Source: Prunus persica (lineage: Eukaryota; Streptophyta; Magnoliopsida; Rosales; Rosaceae). Taken from it: a stretch of 64,000 nucleotides of DNA. The stretch lies in NCBI RefSeq assembly GCF_000346465.2, contig NC_034010.1:21234335-21298334 (forward strand), in the 5' to 3' direction. This document shows, piece after piece, positions 19,818 to 31,961 of this stretch; position 1 is the stretch's first letter; the number at the start of each line of letters is the position of its first letter. The translations under genes and the position numbers were made by a program. The notes under the pieces are model-generated. The model worked only from the letters and a program-made list of their open reading frames with translations. It had not been told where the DNA came from and did no database searches.

Positions 19818-21523
19818 ATGGCAGAAGCAACAAAGAGGTAGCACTTTAAAGTCCTTTATGCTTTGAAGTACTGCTTCCATAACAATTTCTCACTATTTTT
19901 TGTGTTATGAATTTGGTGTTTGTGTTTTCTCAGGTATGCAGTTGTTACTGGAGCAAACAAAGGCATAGGATTGGAAACTGTGAGGCAATTGGCCTCAAAT
20001 GGATTCACTGTAGTCTTAACTGCCAGAGATGAGAAAAGGGGTCTTGAAGCTGTTGAGAAACTCAAAGAATCTGGCCTCTCACGTCAAGTGGTTTTTCATC
20101 AACTTGATGTGGCTAACCCTGCTACTGTTGCTTCCTTGGCAGAGTTCATCAAAACCCAGTTTGGAAAACTCGATATCTTGGTATGTGTATGATCATAGCT
20201 GCAGGTTTCTTGAAAAAGTTTCTGTCTTTTGAAATAATTATGTCTTAGGCGTACACAATATCCACACAGGTGAAGGTTATATTAGAGACTGTAAAATTGA
20301 GTGGCTGATCCATATATTGCTTGCTTATTGTGACCACTTCCAGTCGTGGAAGATTTTACTATCAAATCTGACTCTATGTCTGTCACATTGTTTTTTCGGT
20401 TTTTTTTTGGTGTGGAATTCTTTCCATATATATGCTATATGATCCCTCTCTGAACAATTTACAAGTACCCTAGAAAGATCAGTGGCTGGAGTTAAGGGGT
20501 TTGGGAAAGGCATAATTGTTGGCCCTTGTGGTTGGTTTGGTTGTAACAACAAAAGAGATTTATCCAAGTAATCAGAGGATCTACCTTCTTCCAATTAATT
20601 TCAATTTCTAGAAAAAATTTCAGTTCTTTTCTTTGCTAAAAGAACCCAAATAGTGAAACAGTTGGACTCTGCACAGGTGAACAATGCAGGGATTAGTGGA
20701 CGCCAAGTAGACGGTGATGCTCTTAAAGCTGTAGTAGACTCTGGTGCCATGGTAAGTCTTTTGGATAATTTTTATCAATAGCTATCAAAAACTAAAAGCT
20801 TCAATGTATGTGCTTAATATGAATGTAAGTTCTCATGATGTCTTCCTCTGTCTTGAAATATTTTCATTGTGATGTGCATGTCAAACTTTGATCACCATTT
20901 TTCTTGTTTGGGATGGTTGTAAGTGGTTGGCAATAGCCACCATAATAAGTTTGTTCTTACTGATGCAGGAAAGAGGAGAAGTTGATTGGAGTAAATTAAA
21001 GATAGAAACTTATGAGTTGGCAGAAGAATGCTTGCAAATAAACTACTATGGTGCTAAAAAAACGGCTGAAGCACTTATCCCACTCCTCCAGTTATCTGAC
21101 TCACCGAGAATTGTTAATGTTTCCTCTTCCTTGGGGAAGTTAAAGAACATACCTAGTGATTGGGCTAAAGGAGTTTTTACTGATGCTGATAACCTAACAG
21201 AAGAGGGAGTAGTTGAGGTACTGACTGAGCTTCTAAAAGCCTTCAAGGAGGGTTCACTTGAAAGTAAGGGCTGGCCTTCTTCTTTGTCTGCCTATATAGT
21301 CTCAAAAGCTGCACTAAACGCTTATACAAGGATTCTAGCAAAGAAGTACCCCGATATTCGTATCAATTCGGTATGCCCCGGCTTTGTCAAAACAGATCTA
21401 AACTCCAATGCCGGCGTCTTGCCTGTCGAAGAAGGTGGTGCCAGGGTTGTGAGTATAGCATTGCTGCCCAATGATGGCCCTTCTGGTTCCTTCTTTGTTC
21501 AGTATGAAGTGTCAGATCTTTGA
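19818..21523 (+). CDS. SDR5: neomenthol dehydrogenase-like SDR, duplicate partner of SDR8
   Basis: Exons 19818-19837, 19934-20180, 20677-20751 and 20969-21523, 298 residues. [16 protein letters not shown], Asn139, Ser167 (VSSSLG), Tyr223 and Lys227 (SAYIVSK) are intact. Distinctive substrate-side features are the exon 3 loop [40 protein letters not shown] and [10 protein letters not shown]. It differs from SDR8 at only a few residues, for example LSRQ here against LSGQ and VDWSKL against VDWNKL. It is the first gene of the duplicated 9.58-kb unit. Confidence 0.9.
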
Positions 21524-22380
21524 TTGAAGATGATCCATTTATGCAAATTTAATACATGTCACTTGTTGGGCAGCATCTTGAACTTTGATGTAATTTAAGT
21601 ATATTTGGAACCAGCAGCGGATCCTTTTTATGTTCTTTCTACATTCAATAAGAGGATGGCATATATGATGCTTATTGTTGTAGCCATATTTAATTGTGCA
21701 ACATTCTCTATCTAATAGTCCTCTATGATTGCATCTTTATGAAATTATCTCCCACATCTGGAATTGATTGAAGCATCTGGTGCATTGTTTGTTTACATTT
21801 CTACTATTCATCTGCCTCTTGAACTCATGTTATCATTTGCATTGTTATTCAGTCAGAAATTCTATGTGATTCATGTTCATCCTTTGATCGATATTATTGA
21901 TGGTATATTGATAACATTTAGGTATATTTTGTGACATATGTCAGAGAATAATATTGACACCTTCTGCAGTCAATTGTTTAAAAAAACAAAAAGACAACAT
22001 AGGTCTCGTTAACAATTATGTAATTTTGGAGCGGTTAAATTCACCAATCTTGCCGACGAAACTGCTTCAGCCTTGGCATGTGGTTGATGGTTGAGTTAAG
22101 CTCTCTCTGCTCTGCCACCACCACCAAAATGCTTAAACAATGGGAGCACTTGCGTCACCACCCCCATTCTTTTCCTTAATTCTTAAAAGAAAAATCCAAA
22201 CAAATGTTGTTTTCCCATCAGATTACTTCTAGGAAACATTCGACGCAAGCATCCTCCCTCCAGTATAGGAACAAACGAGTCTTAACAATTTTCTTGCTCT
22301 TATTATTATTTATTTGAATATCAAACTTGAAATGTGCAAAGGTTTTCCCACAGACAGACGATCCCATAAACGAATCAGCA
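21524..22380 (+). other. SDR5-SDR6 intergenic region
   Basis: Array 3' flank followed by an upstream module (TTGCCGACGAAACTGCTTCA, GGGAGCACTTGCGTCACCAC). It is almost the same as 31105-31961. The TATA-bearing part of the module is absent before SDR6. No coding sequence is seen. Confidence 0.6.
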
Positions 22381-23946
22381 ATGGCAGAAGCAAGAAAGAG
22401 GTGGCACCTTAGAGTCCATACCCTTTGATTACTTCTATAACAATTTCTCACTCTTGTTTTTGTTTCCTTTTTGCTTTCCTATTTTTGTTATGAAATTGGT
22501 GTTTCTTCTTTTGTTTTTCCAGGTATGCAGTTGTTACTGGGGCAAACAAAGGCATAGGATTGGAAACTGTCAGGCAGTTGGCCTCAAAAGGATTCACTGT
22601 AGTCTTAACTGCCAGAGATGAGAAGAGGGGTCTTGAAGCTGTTGAGAAATTCAAAGAATCTGGCCTCTCAGGTCAAGTGGTTTTTCATCAACTTGATGTG
22701 GCTAACCCTGCTAGTCTTGCTCCTTTGGCAGACTTCATCAAAACCCAGTTTGGGAAACTCGATATCTTGGTATGTATGATCATAGCTACAGGGTTAATGT
22801 AAAATTGAGTGATCTATATCATGCTTATTGTGTCCACTTCCAGTTGTGGAAGATTTTACTTTGAAGTCTAAATCTAACTCTAACTATATGAAAGATCAGT
22901 GACTGGAATTAAGTGGTGTGACAAAGTAGCATACTTATTGGCCTTCTTTGAAGAGCACTGGTTGGTTATAGCAGATAGTTTATCCAAGTAATCAAAGCAT
23001 CTACCAACTTTCTTTTAATTCCATCTTGTAGATGTTTTTTTCTTTGCTTTTGTTTGCAAAAGTAAAACAAGTAGTGAAACAGTTGGACTCTGCACAGGTG
23101 AACAATGCAGGGATTGGTGGAAGCACAGCGGATCCTGATGCCTTTAGAGCTGTAGTAGAGTCTGGTGCCTTTGTAAGTCTTTCAGATAATTCTTATCAAT
23201 AGCTACCAAAAACTTAAAGCTTTAATGTATGTGTTTAATGTGAAAATTTAAATTGATCTGTGGTTTGGCTTAATGCTATGGCAATTAGTAGGGGAAATGA
23301 TCTGTGTAACATCACCAGGCTGGTATGATTCGGGTGGGTGTGTAAGTAGTTGGCAATAGCCACCGTAATAAGTTTGTTCTTACTGATGCAGGGAAGAGGA
23401 GAAGTTGATTGGAGTAAACTAAGTACTGAAACTTATGAGTTGGCAGAAGAATGCTTGCAGATAAACTATTATGGTGCTAAAAGAACAGCTGAAGCACTTA
23501 TCCCACTCCTCCAGTTATCCGATTCACCGAGAATTGTTAATGTTTCGTCTTTCATGGGGAAGTTAAACAACATACCGAGCGGTTGGGCTAAAGTAGTTTT
23601 TACTGATGCAGAAAACCTAACAGAAGAGAGACTAGATGAGGTACTGACTGAGCTTTTAAAAGCCTTCAAGGAGGGTTCACTTGAAAGTAAGGGCTTTCCT
23701 TCTTCTTTGTCAGCCTATATAGTCTCAAAAGCTGCACTGAACGCATATACTAGGATTCTAGCAAAGAAGTACCCCACTTTTCGTATCAATTCGTTATGCC
23801 CTGGCTTTGTCAAAACAGATATAAACTACAATGTCGGTGTCCTACCTGTCGAAGAAGGGGCTGCAAGGGTTATGAAGTTAGCATTGCTGCCCAATGATGG
23901 CCCTTCTGGCTCCTTCTTTGTTGAGTACGAAGTGTCAGATTTTTAA
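22381..23946 (+). CDS. SDR6: neomenthol dehydrogenase-like SDR without TATA segment, duplicate of SDR9
   Basis: Exons 22381-22400 (MAEARKR), 22523-22769, 23098-23172 and 23392-23946, 298 residues. All cofactor and catalytic residues are present ([29 protein letters not shown]). Exon 3 reads [19 protein letters not shown] and ends GAF. Exon 4 begins [10 protein letters not shown] and carries KGFPSS where the sisters have KGWPSS, next to the catalytic Tyr, so the substrate pocket may differ. Upstream, similarity to sister promoters jumps from CAAAGGTTTTCC to GACGATCCC, skipping the TATAAAAG region. Confidence 0.9.
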
Positions 23947-24689
23947 TTGAAGATGATCCGTTTATGCAAATTAAATACATGTCATTTATTTGGCAGGATC
24001 TTGAATTTTTAATGTAACAAAGTGTATTTGGACCCAGCACCAGATCCCTTTTAAGTTCTTTCTACATTCAATATGACTCGAGGACAACATACAATAGTCT
24101 TGTATGATTGCATCTTTGTGAAATTATCTTCCACATATGGAATTGATTGAAGGATCTAATACATTGCTTGTTTACATTTCTACTTATCAACTGGCTGTTG
24201 AACTCATATTATCATTTACATTATTATTCAACCAGAAATTCTATATGATTGATATCCATTTTTTGATCGATACTATCAATAACATTTTGGTATATTTTGT
24301 TATGGATATGCTGACAACAATTATATTAACACTTAATCCACAATTCTTTCATTAATTAAGAAATGACGTAGGTATAAAGAAGAATTGATTATCCAACAAT
24401 CCCTCATTCCCTCGTTCCATCAATATTATTGTATTCAATTGTTTAATAAAGAAAAAGACAATTGTCATGTTCAATGCAAAACTGCTTAAGACTTCGCATG
24501 TTACGACTTTTTTGCCTATACACTCCAATGGTAGTTGAGACATTGGGGAAGCCCTTGTGAACATGTTGTTGAAAGGTCTCTCTGGTCTGTCAACGTGTGC
24601 ACTTGCGTCACTACCTTCTCCTTTTCCTTAACGAAAATTCTACAGAGAAAAATCCAAGCAAATGCTGTTCTATCTATCTTTCCCATTCA
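23947..24689 (+). other. SDR6 3' flank and upstream-module remnants
   Basis: It includes an ATGCAAAACTGCTTAAGACT phrase and CGTGTGCACTTGCGTCAC, both decayed versions of the SDR upstream module. It is almost the same as 33528-34270. No gene is seen. Confidence 0.55.
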
Positions 24690-25150
24690 AATGATGTCAT
24701 ATCTCACTATATCTCACCAAACCCAGTTATTAACTTATTATTACTTTCATGACCCAAAAAAGAAAAAGTTACTTTTACGTTTTCCGTTTTTTGCTATACC
24801 ACTTTTTTGTCAGTAAGGACACAATTGTACTTTTATAAATCCAAACTAACAAACGCCATAATGGGCTTACTCATTGACTAAAAACTAACAAAAATATAAA
24901 ATCACTTGAGCAAGACCCAAAAGTATATAGGGTATTTAGAAGATCTTAATTAGTGCATTTCCACATGTAAGCTTATAAATAGGACCGAAATATAGAAGAA
25001 TTCTACAATAAATTTTAGGAAAAATTCAATTTGTCTTTCAAAATTAAAATAAGGAGTTAAATTCTTATTACGGATACTTCTATGTTTTTTCCACATTGAG
25101 AAACTAAAAATACAAATGACACCCACAAAAAAAGTAAAAATTCAATTCTT
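24690..25150 (+). repeat. Dispersed repeat copy
   Basis: This is the reverse-complement counterpart of about 61660-62110 (ACTAACAAAAATATAAAATC, CCAGTTATTAACTTATTATT). It is present again at 34271-34731 through the tandem duplication. It is AT-rich and non-coding. Confidence 0.65.
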
Positions 25151-25640
25151 GAGTAGGGCAGCCGCATGTGAAATCACACTCGCAAAGAGTTAAGACCCAC
25201 ATTCAGAGGGTCTCACCCTTATTTGAGTGCCACCGGTGCCGCGGTCCTGTTTAAGATTTTTTTCCTATCAAAAGGTGAAGGTTGCCACAAGTAAATTAAT
25301 GTATGTATTTTATATCTAGTGGGGATGAAAAAGTAAGGTGATCCATGTTTCTATAGGATATTATTATTTACATTATTAGTCAATTAGAGTAGTCACATCC
25401 ACACCAGTCTTTGCATGCGAAACTGCTTACTGCCCTGCAACTGCCTTCACCAAAATTCTCCCACAAACCCATTATTTTCCTTTAAAATCTTAAAAACAAA
25501 ATTTGGTCCCTCTGTCGCCACAATTTCTAATTAATGTTAGAAAACACTAGAAGCATATAGGAACAAAAGAATCAAAATTTTCTTCTTCGTATTATTTATT
25601 TGAATATGACCTCAAAAGTCAAAGGCTTTCCAAGAACATT
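25151..25640 (+). repeat. SDR upstream module before SDR7
   Basis: It contains AGGGCAGCCGCATGTGAAAT, the GAGTTAAGACCCACATTCAG block, TTTGCATGCGAAACTGCTTA and the final AAAGGCTTTCCAAGAACATT before the TATA box. No coding sequence is seen. Confidence 0.6.
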
Positions 25641-25643
25641 CAC

Positions 25644-25650
25644 TATAAAA
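25644..25650 (+). promoter_or_regulatory. TATA box of SDR7
   Basis: TATAAAA lies 75 bases before the SDR7 start codon. Confidence 0.75.
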
Positions 25651-25718
25651 GAAAAGAAGGCTCCTTCTGTTTAACACACATCTCAATTCTCACAGACCGT
25701 CCCGTTTCGAATCTATCA

Positions 25719-28213
25719 ATGGCAGAAGCAACAAAGAGGTAGCACTTTAGACTTCATTATGCTTTGTTTCCTTGTCCGATTTCCAATCCCTTTAATTGTT
25801 TTTGTTTCTATGAATTTGGTGTTTGTGTTTTCTTAGGTATGCGGTTGTTACTGGAGCAAACAAAGGTATAGGATTGGAAACTGTAAGGCAGTTGGCCTCA
25901 AATGGGTTCACCGTAGTCTTAACTGCCCGAGATGAGAAGAGGGGTCTTGAAGCTGTTGAGAAACTCAAAGAGTCTGGCCTCTCAGGTCAAGTGGTTTTTC
26001 ATCAACTTGATGTGGTTGACCCTGCTACTGTTGCTTCTTTGGCAGACTTCATCAAAACCCAGTTTGGGAAACTCGATATCTTGGTATGTATATGATCATA
26101 GCTACAGGTTTCTTGAAAAAGTTTCTGTCTTTTGAATCTAACTCTTAATCCGAATGCGATTTAGTTGGAAGCACGGATACGCTGGTTGAGGTGCGTATCC
26201 CGTATCCGATACGCTAGGGGATACGATACGCTGTGAATACGTGCGGATACCCGATGGATACGTATCCGAGTAAACGGATACGGTCAAAGACAAAAAGATA
26301 CTCGTATCTGACATTACAGATACGAGTATCTGATGTTTAGGATACGCGTATCAGGAAACGTCTCCACTTCTTCTTTCAGATCTTCCTTCTTCTTCTTCAT
26401 CCAGCAGTGCCCCCACTCATCAATTCTTCTTCTTCGTCCTTAAGAAGCCCAGATCTTCCTTTTTCTTCTTCATCCAGCGGCGCCCCTACTCATCAATTTC
26501 TTCTTCTTCATTCTTCATTGTCGGCGGCGTCGGGTTCTCTTCTCCATTTTCATTTTGTTTTCTCACGCGTGCTTCTCTGTTCTTTTGACAAAAGGATTTT
26601 GTTTTGTTTTTGTCTTTTTTTTTGGTCAAAGGATTTTGTTTGTTTAATATTCACAGTTTCACCCACACCCCACGTGATGGCTGGTCTTATCGTTTTGACA
26701 AAAGGATTTTGTTTTGTTTGTCTTATTAAAAGTAATAATATTATAACCAAGACAAGTGGAAGTATGTTAAAAGTAATAATATCAAAAGTAGTTATTTAAA
26801 ATATGTTATAAATTATATATATTGTTATTTTTAAATTATTATATATTATTTAAATTACCGTATTCACGACGTATCGTATCCTAATTTTTAAAAATTTATC
26901 GTGTCTCCGTGTGGTGTCGTATCGTATTCTCGTATCCGTATCCGTGTCCGTGCTATGAAATATGGAATTGGAAAATGAAAATAGCAAACCAAGTAATAAC
27001 TAGCTTAGTAATATCTTCAACAAGTTAATCTTTGAAATAATTAGAAGTCTTAGGCTTTTTGAAGAACAAAACAAGTTTCACATAACTACCAGTCTACCAC
27101 TCTGTTTTTGTTTCTTGGAATCTTTTGATATATGATATGATCCCTTTCTGTACAATTTATATGTACTCTAGAAAGATCAGTGGCTGGAGTTACGGGGTTT
27201 GGCAAAGTGGCATAATTATTGGGCTTCTTTAAAGGGCATTGGACTTTATGGTTAGTTTGGTTTTAACAACAAAGAGATTGTAAGAGTAATCAGAGGATCT
27301 ATCAACTTTCTTTTCCTTTCATTTTCTATAAAGATTTTCTGTTCTTTTCTTTGCTAAAAGAAAACAGATAGTGAAACAGTTGGACTCTGCACAGGTGAAC
27401 AATGCAGGGGTTATTGGAAGCATAGTAGATGGTGATGCTTTTAAAGCTTCTGTAGCCTCCGGTGCCACGGTAAGTCTTTTGCATAATTTTTTTATCAATA
27501 GCTATCAAAAACTAAAAGCTTCAATGTATGTGCCAAAGTGAGAATTTAAACTGATCTGTGGTTTGGCATACTTTAATCAACGTTTTTCTTGTTTGGGGTG
27601 GGTGTGTAAGTGGTGGGCAATAGGCACCATAATAATAAGTTTGTTTTTGCTGATACAGGAAAGAGGAGGAGTTGATTTTAGTAAACTAGTGACTGAAACT
27701 TACGAGTTAACAGAAGAATGCTTGCAAATAAACTATTATGGTGCTAAAAGAACAGCTGAAGCACTTATCCCACTCCTCCTGTTATCTGACTCACCGAGAA
27801 TTGTTAATGTTTCTTCTGTCATGGGGATGTTAAACAACATACCAAGCGATTGGGCTAGAGGAGTTTTTACTGATGCCGAAAACCTAACAGAAGAGAGAGT
27901 AGATGAGGTACTGACTGAGCTTCTAAAAGATTTCAAGGAGGGTTCACTTGAAAGTAAGGGCTGGCCTTCTTCTATGCCTGCCTATATAGTCTCAAAAGCA
28001 GCACTGAACGCATATACAAGGATTCTAGGAAAGAAGTACCCCACTTTTCGTATCAATTCAGTCTGCCCTGGCTTTGTCAAAACAGATATAAACTTCAATG
28101 CCGGCGTCTTGCCTGTCGAAGAGGGTGGTGCCAGGATTGTAAAGTTAGCATTGCTGCCCAATGATGGCCCTACTGGCTCCTTCTTTGTTCACAATGAAGT
28201 GTCAGATTTTTGA
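25719..28213 (+). CDS. SDR7: neomenthol dehydrogenase-like SDR, mosaic, with transposon in intron 2
   Basis: Exons 25719-25738, 25837-26083, 27395-27469 and 27659-28213, 298 residues. [22 protein letters not shown] and PAYIVSK are intact. Exon 3 ([19 protein letters not shown]) ends GAT. The first part of exon 4 matches SDR10 ([20 protein letters not shown]). The last part (ILGKKYPTF...VHNEVSDF) and the whole downstream flank match SDR3, so a recombination junction lies near 27900-28030. A private change LLLLSDSP replaces LLQLSDSP. Intron 2 is enlarged by an insertion of about 785 bases that SDR10 lacks. Confidence 0.9.
26170..26954. mobile_element. Insertion of about 785 bases with GATACG-rich inverted ends in SDR7 intron 2
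   Basis: The left end is AGCACGGATACGC and the right end is GTATCCGTGTCCGTGCT, so the termini are inverted and rich in GGATACG words. The same intron in SDR10 reads straight through (TTAGTTGGAGGAGATGAAAT). Relative to SDR10 the bases GGAG are missing at the junction and no target-site duplication is visible. The interior has tandemly duplicated TTCTTCTTCATCCAGC and GACAAAAGGATTTTG phrases. An open frame at 26407-26799 is low-complexity and I do not call it a gene. It is probably a non-autonomous DNA element. Confidence 0.65.
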
Positions 28214-28594
28214 TTGAAGATGATCCATTTATGCAAATTTAATACGAGTCATTTATTGGGCAACATTTGGTACTGTAATGTAATTTTAAGTATTTTGGTA
28301 TGTATATTGATTGAAGGATCTAGTGCATTGTTTACATTTCTACTATTCATCTGGCTCTTGCACTCATATTATCATTTACAATGTTATTCAGTCAGAAATT
28401 CTATGTGATCGATGTCCGGTATTATCGATAGTATATCAATAACATTTCGGTATATTTTGTTAGACTTAAGTTAGAGACAATAATATTGACAGTCCATCAT
28501 TTAATTAAGGACGAAGTTTTGAGAAGAATTGATTATTCAATATTATCCAACTTAAATTGTAATAGCACAATCGCAAACTTCTGCAGTCAATTGT
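28214..28594 (+). other. SDR7 3' flank, copy of the SDR3 3' flank
   Basis: Almost the same as 15747-16127 at an offset of 12467 bases. No coding sequence is seen. Confidence 0.6.
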
Positions 28595-28882
28595 GTAAAC
28601 GAAGGCATAGGATTGGAAACTGTCAGGCAGTTGGCCTCAAAAGGATTCACTGTAGTCTTAACTGCCAGAGATGAGAAGAGGGGTCTTGAAGTTGTTGGGA
28701 AACTCAAAGAGTCTGGCTCCTCAGGTCAAGTGATTTTTCATTAGCTTGATGTGGCTAACCCAGTAACACAGGAGAAGGTTAATGTTAAATTGAGTGGCTG
28801 ATATATATCATGCTTATTGTGTCCACTTCCAGTTGTGTACACGTACCAAGTACCCTAGAAAGATCAGTGGCTGGAATTAAGA
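28595..28882 (+). pseudogene. Orphan SDR exon 2/intron 2 fragment, second copy
   Basis: Same structure as 16128-16415, including the in-frame TAG and the lost exon end. It arose by duplication together with its flanks. Confidence 0.88.
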
Positions 28883-29330
28883 CCCACATTCAGAGGACTC
28901 TCACCCTTATTTAAGTGTGCTACCGGTGCGGCAGTTTTATCGAAGATTTTTTCCTATCAAAAGGTGAAAGTTGTCACAAGTAAATTAATATCCATGTTTC
29001 TACTAGGATATATTAGTCAATTAGAAATTTTCTGCGCAAGTTGAAAAGTCTTGCATGCGAAACTGCTTGCCACTGCCACCACCAAAATTCAACAACGTGA
29101 GCACTTGCGTCACCACTACCCCATTATTTTCCTTTAAAATCTTCACAACAAAATTCCAAACAAGTCTTGGTCCCTCTTTCACCACAATATCCAATTACTG
29201 CTAGAAAACACTAGAAGCATCCTCCCTCCAGTATGTAATAGGAACAACAGAACCAACAATTTTCATCTTCTTCTTAATATTTATCTTAATATAATCCCCA
29301 GAATTCAAAGGCTTTTCAAGAACATTTCAC
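28883..29330 (+). repeat. SDR upstream module before SDR8
   Basis: Almost the same as 16416-16862 upstream of SDR4, which shows that SDR8 has an SDR4-type promoter. Confidence 0.65.
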
Positions 29331-29337
29331 TATAAAA
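29331..29337 (+). promoter_or_regulatory. TATA box of SDR8
   Basis: TATAAAA lies 75 bases before the start codon, followed by GAGAAGAAGG as in SDR4. Confidence 0.75.
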
Positions 29338-29405
29338 GAGAAGAAGGCTGTTGCTGTTTAATACACATCTCAATTTTCACAGACCGTCCCGTTTCGAATC
29401 TATCA

Positions 29406-31104
29406 ATGGCAGAAGTAACAAAGAGGTAGCACTTTAAAGTACTGCTTCCATAACAATTTCTCACTATTTTTTGTGTTATGAATTTGGTGTTTGTGTTTTC
29501 TCAGGTATGCAGTTGTTACTGGAGCAAACAAAGGCATAGGATTGGAAACTGTGAGGCAATTGGCCTCAAATGGATTCACTGTAGTCTTAACTGCCAGAGA
29601 TGAGAAAAGGGGTCTTGAAGCTGTTGAGAAACTCAAAGAATCTGGCCTCTCTGGTCAAGTGGTTTTTCATCAACTTGATGTGGCTAACCCTGCTACTGTT
29701 GCTTCCTTGGCAGAGTTCATCAAAACCCAGTTTGGAAAACTCGATATCTTGGTATGTGTATGATCATAGCTGCAGGTTTCTTGAAAAAGTTTCTGTCTTT
29801 TGAAATAATTATAAGTCTTAGGCTTACACAATATCCACACAGGTGAAGGTTATATTAGAGACTGTAAAATTGAGTGGCTGATCCATATATTGCTTGCTTA
29901 TTGTGACCACTTCCAGTTGTGGAAGATGTTACTGTCAAATCTAACTCTATGTCTGTCACATTGTTTTTTCGTTTTTTTTTTTTTTTTTTTGGGTGGAATT
30001 CTTTCCATATATATGCTATATGATCCCTCTCTGTACAATTTAGAAGTAACCTAGAAATATCAGAGGCTGGAGTTAAGGGGTTTGGGAAAGGCACAATTAT
30101 TAGCCTTTATGGTTGGTTTGGTTGTAACAACGAAAGAGATTTATCCAAGTAATCAGAGGATCTACCTTCTTCCAATTAATTTCATTTTCTAGAAAAAATT
30201 TCAGTTCTTTTCTTTGCTAAAAGAACCCAAATAGTGAAACAGTTGGACTCTGCACAGGTGAACAATGCAGGGATTAGTGGACGCCAAGTAGACGGTGATG
30301 CTCTTAAAGCTGTAGTAGACTCTGGTGCCATGGTAAGTCTTTTGGATAATTTTTATCAATAGCTATCAAAAACTAAAAGCTTCAATATATGTGCTTAATA
30401 TGAATGTAAGTTCTCATGATGTCTTCCTCTGTCTTGAAATATTTTCATTGTGATGTGCATGTCAAACTTTGATCACCATTTTTCTTGTTTGGGATGGTTG
30501 TAAGTGGTTGGCAATAGCCACCATAATAAGTTTGTTCTTACTGATGCAGGAAAGAGGAGAAGTTGATTGGAATAAATTAAAGATAGAAACTTATGAGTTG
30601 GCAGAAGAATGCTTGCAAATAAACTACTATGGTGCTAAAAAAACGGCTGAAGCACTTATCCCACTCCTCCAGTTATCTGACTCACCGAGAATTGTTAATG
30701 TTTCCTCTTCCTTGGGGAAGTTAAAGAACATACCTAGTGATTGGGCTAAAGGAGTTTTTACTGATGCTGATAACCTAACAGAAGAGGGAGTAGTTGAGGT
30801 ACTGACTGAGCTTCTAAAAGCCTTCAAGGAGGGTTCACTTGAAAGTAAGGGCTGGCCTTCTTCTTTGTCTGCCTATATAGTCTCAAAAGCTGCACTAAAC
30901 GCTTATACAAGGATTCTAGCAAAGAAGTACCCCGATATTCGTATCAATTCGGTATGCCCCGGCTTTGTCAAAACAGATCTAAACTCCAATGCCGGCGTCT
31001 TGCCTGTCGAAGAAGGTGGTGCCAGGGTTGTGAGTATAGCATTGCTGCCCAATGATGGCCCTTCTGGTTCCTTCTTTGTTCAGTATGAAGTGTCAGATCT
31101 TTGA
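29406..31104 (+). CDS. SDR8: chimera of SDR4 promoter/exon 1 and SDR5 body
   Basis: Exons 29406-29425, 29505-29751, 30258-30332 and 30550-31104, 298 residues with all catalytic residues (VSSSLG, SAYIVSK). Exon 1 reads MAEVTKR, shared only with SDR4. Intron 1 begins like SDR4 (GTAGCACTTTAAAGTACTGC) and then follows SDR5 (CCATAACAATTTCTCAC with the longer T run and TTATGAATTTGG). Exons 2-4 are nearly identical to SDR5. The crossover therefore lies within intron 1 at about 29426-29447, and the SDR5-type enzyme is now under an SDR4-type promoter. Confidence 0.9.
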
Positions 31105-31961
31105 TTGAAGATGATCCATTTATGCAAATTTAATACATGTCACTTGTTGGGCAGCATCTTGAACTTTGATGTAATTTAAGTATATTTGGAACCAGCAGCG
31201 GATCCTTTTTATGTTCTTTCTACATTCAATAAGAGGATGGCATATATGATGCTTATTGTTGTAGCCATATTTAATTGTGCAACATTCTCTATCTAATAGT
31301 CCTCTATGATTGCATCTTTATGAAATTATCTCCCACATCTGGAATTGATTGAAGCATCTGGTGCATTGTTTGTTTACATTTCTACTATTCATCTGCCTCT
31401 TGAACTCATGTTATCATTTGCATTGTTATTCAGTCAGAAATTCTATGTGATTCATGTTCATCCTTTGATCGATATTATTGATGGTATATTGATAACATTT
31501 AGGTATATTTTGTGACATATGTCAGAGAATAATATTGACACCTTCTGCAGTCAATTGTTTAAAAAAACAAAAAGACAACATAGGTCTCGTTAACAATTAT
31601 GTAATTTTGGAGCGGTTAAATTCACCAATCTTGCCGACGAAACTGCTTCAGCCTTGGCATGTGGTTGATGGTTGAGTTAAGCTCTCTCTGCTCTGCCACC
31701 ACCACCAAAATGCTTAAACAATGGGAGCACTTGCGTCACCACCCCCATTCTTTTCCTTAATTCTTAAAAGAAAAATCCAAACAAATGTTGTTTTCCCATC
31801 AGATTACTTCTAGGAAACATTCGACGCAAGCATCCTCCCTCCAGTATAGGAACAAACGAGTCTTAACAATTTTCTTGCTCTTATTATTATTTATTTGAAT
31901 ATCAAACTTGAAATGTGCAAAGGTTTTCCCACAGACAGACGATCCCATAAACGAATCAGCA
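31105..31961 (+). other. SDR8-SDR9 intergenic region
   Basis: Duplicate of 21524-22380 at an offset of 9581 bases. No gene is seen. Confidence 0.6.

Noticed and set aside
26407..26799. 130-residue open frame inside the SDR7 intron insertion
   Set aside because: Ser/Pro/Leu-rich low complexity from duplicated TTCTTC words, with no domain. It is probably chance.
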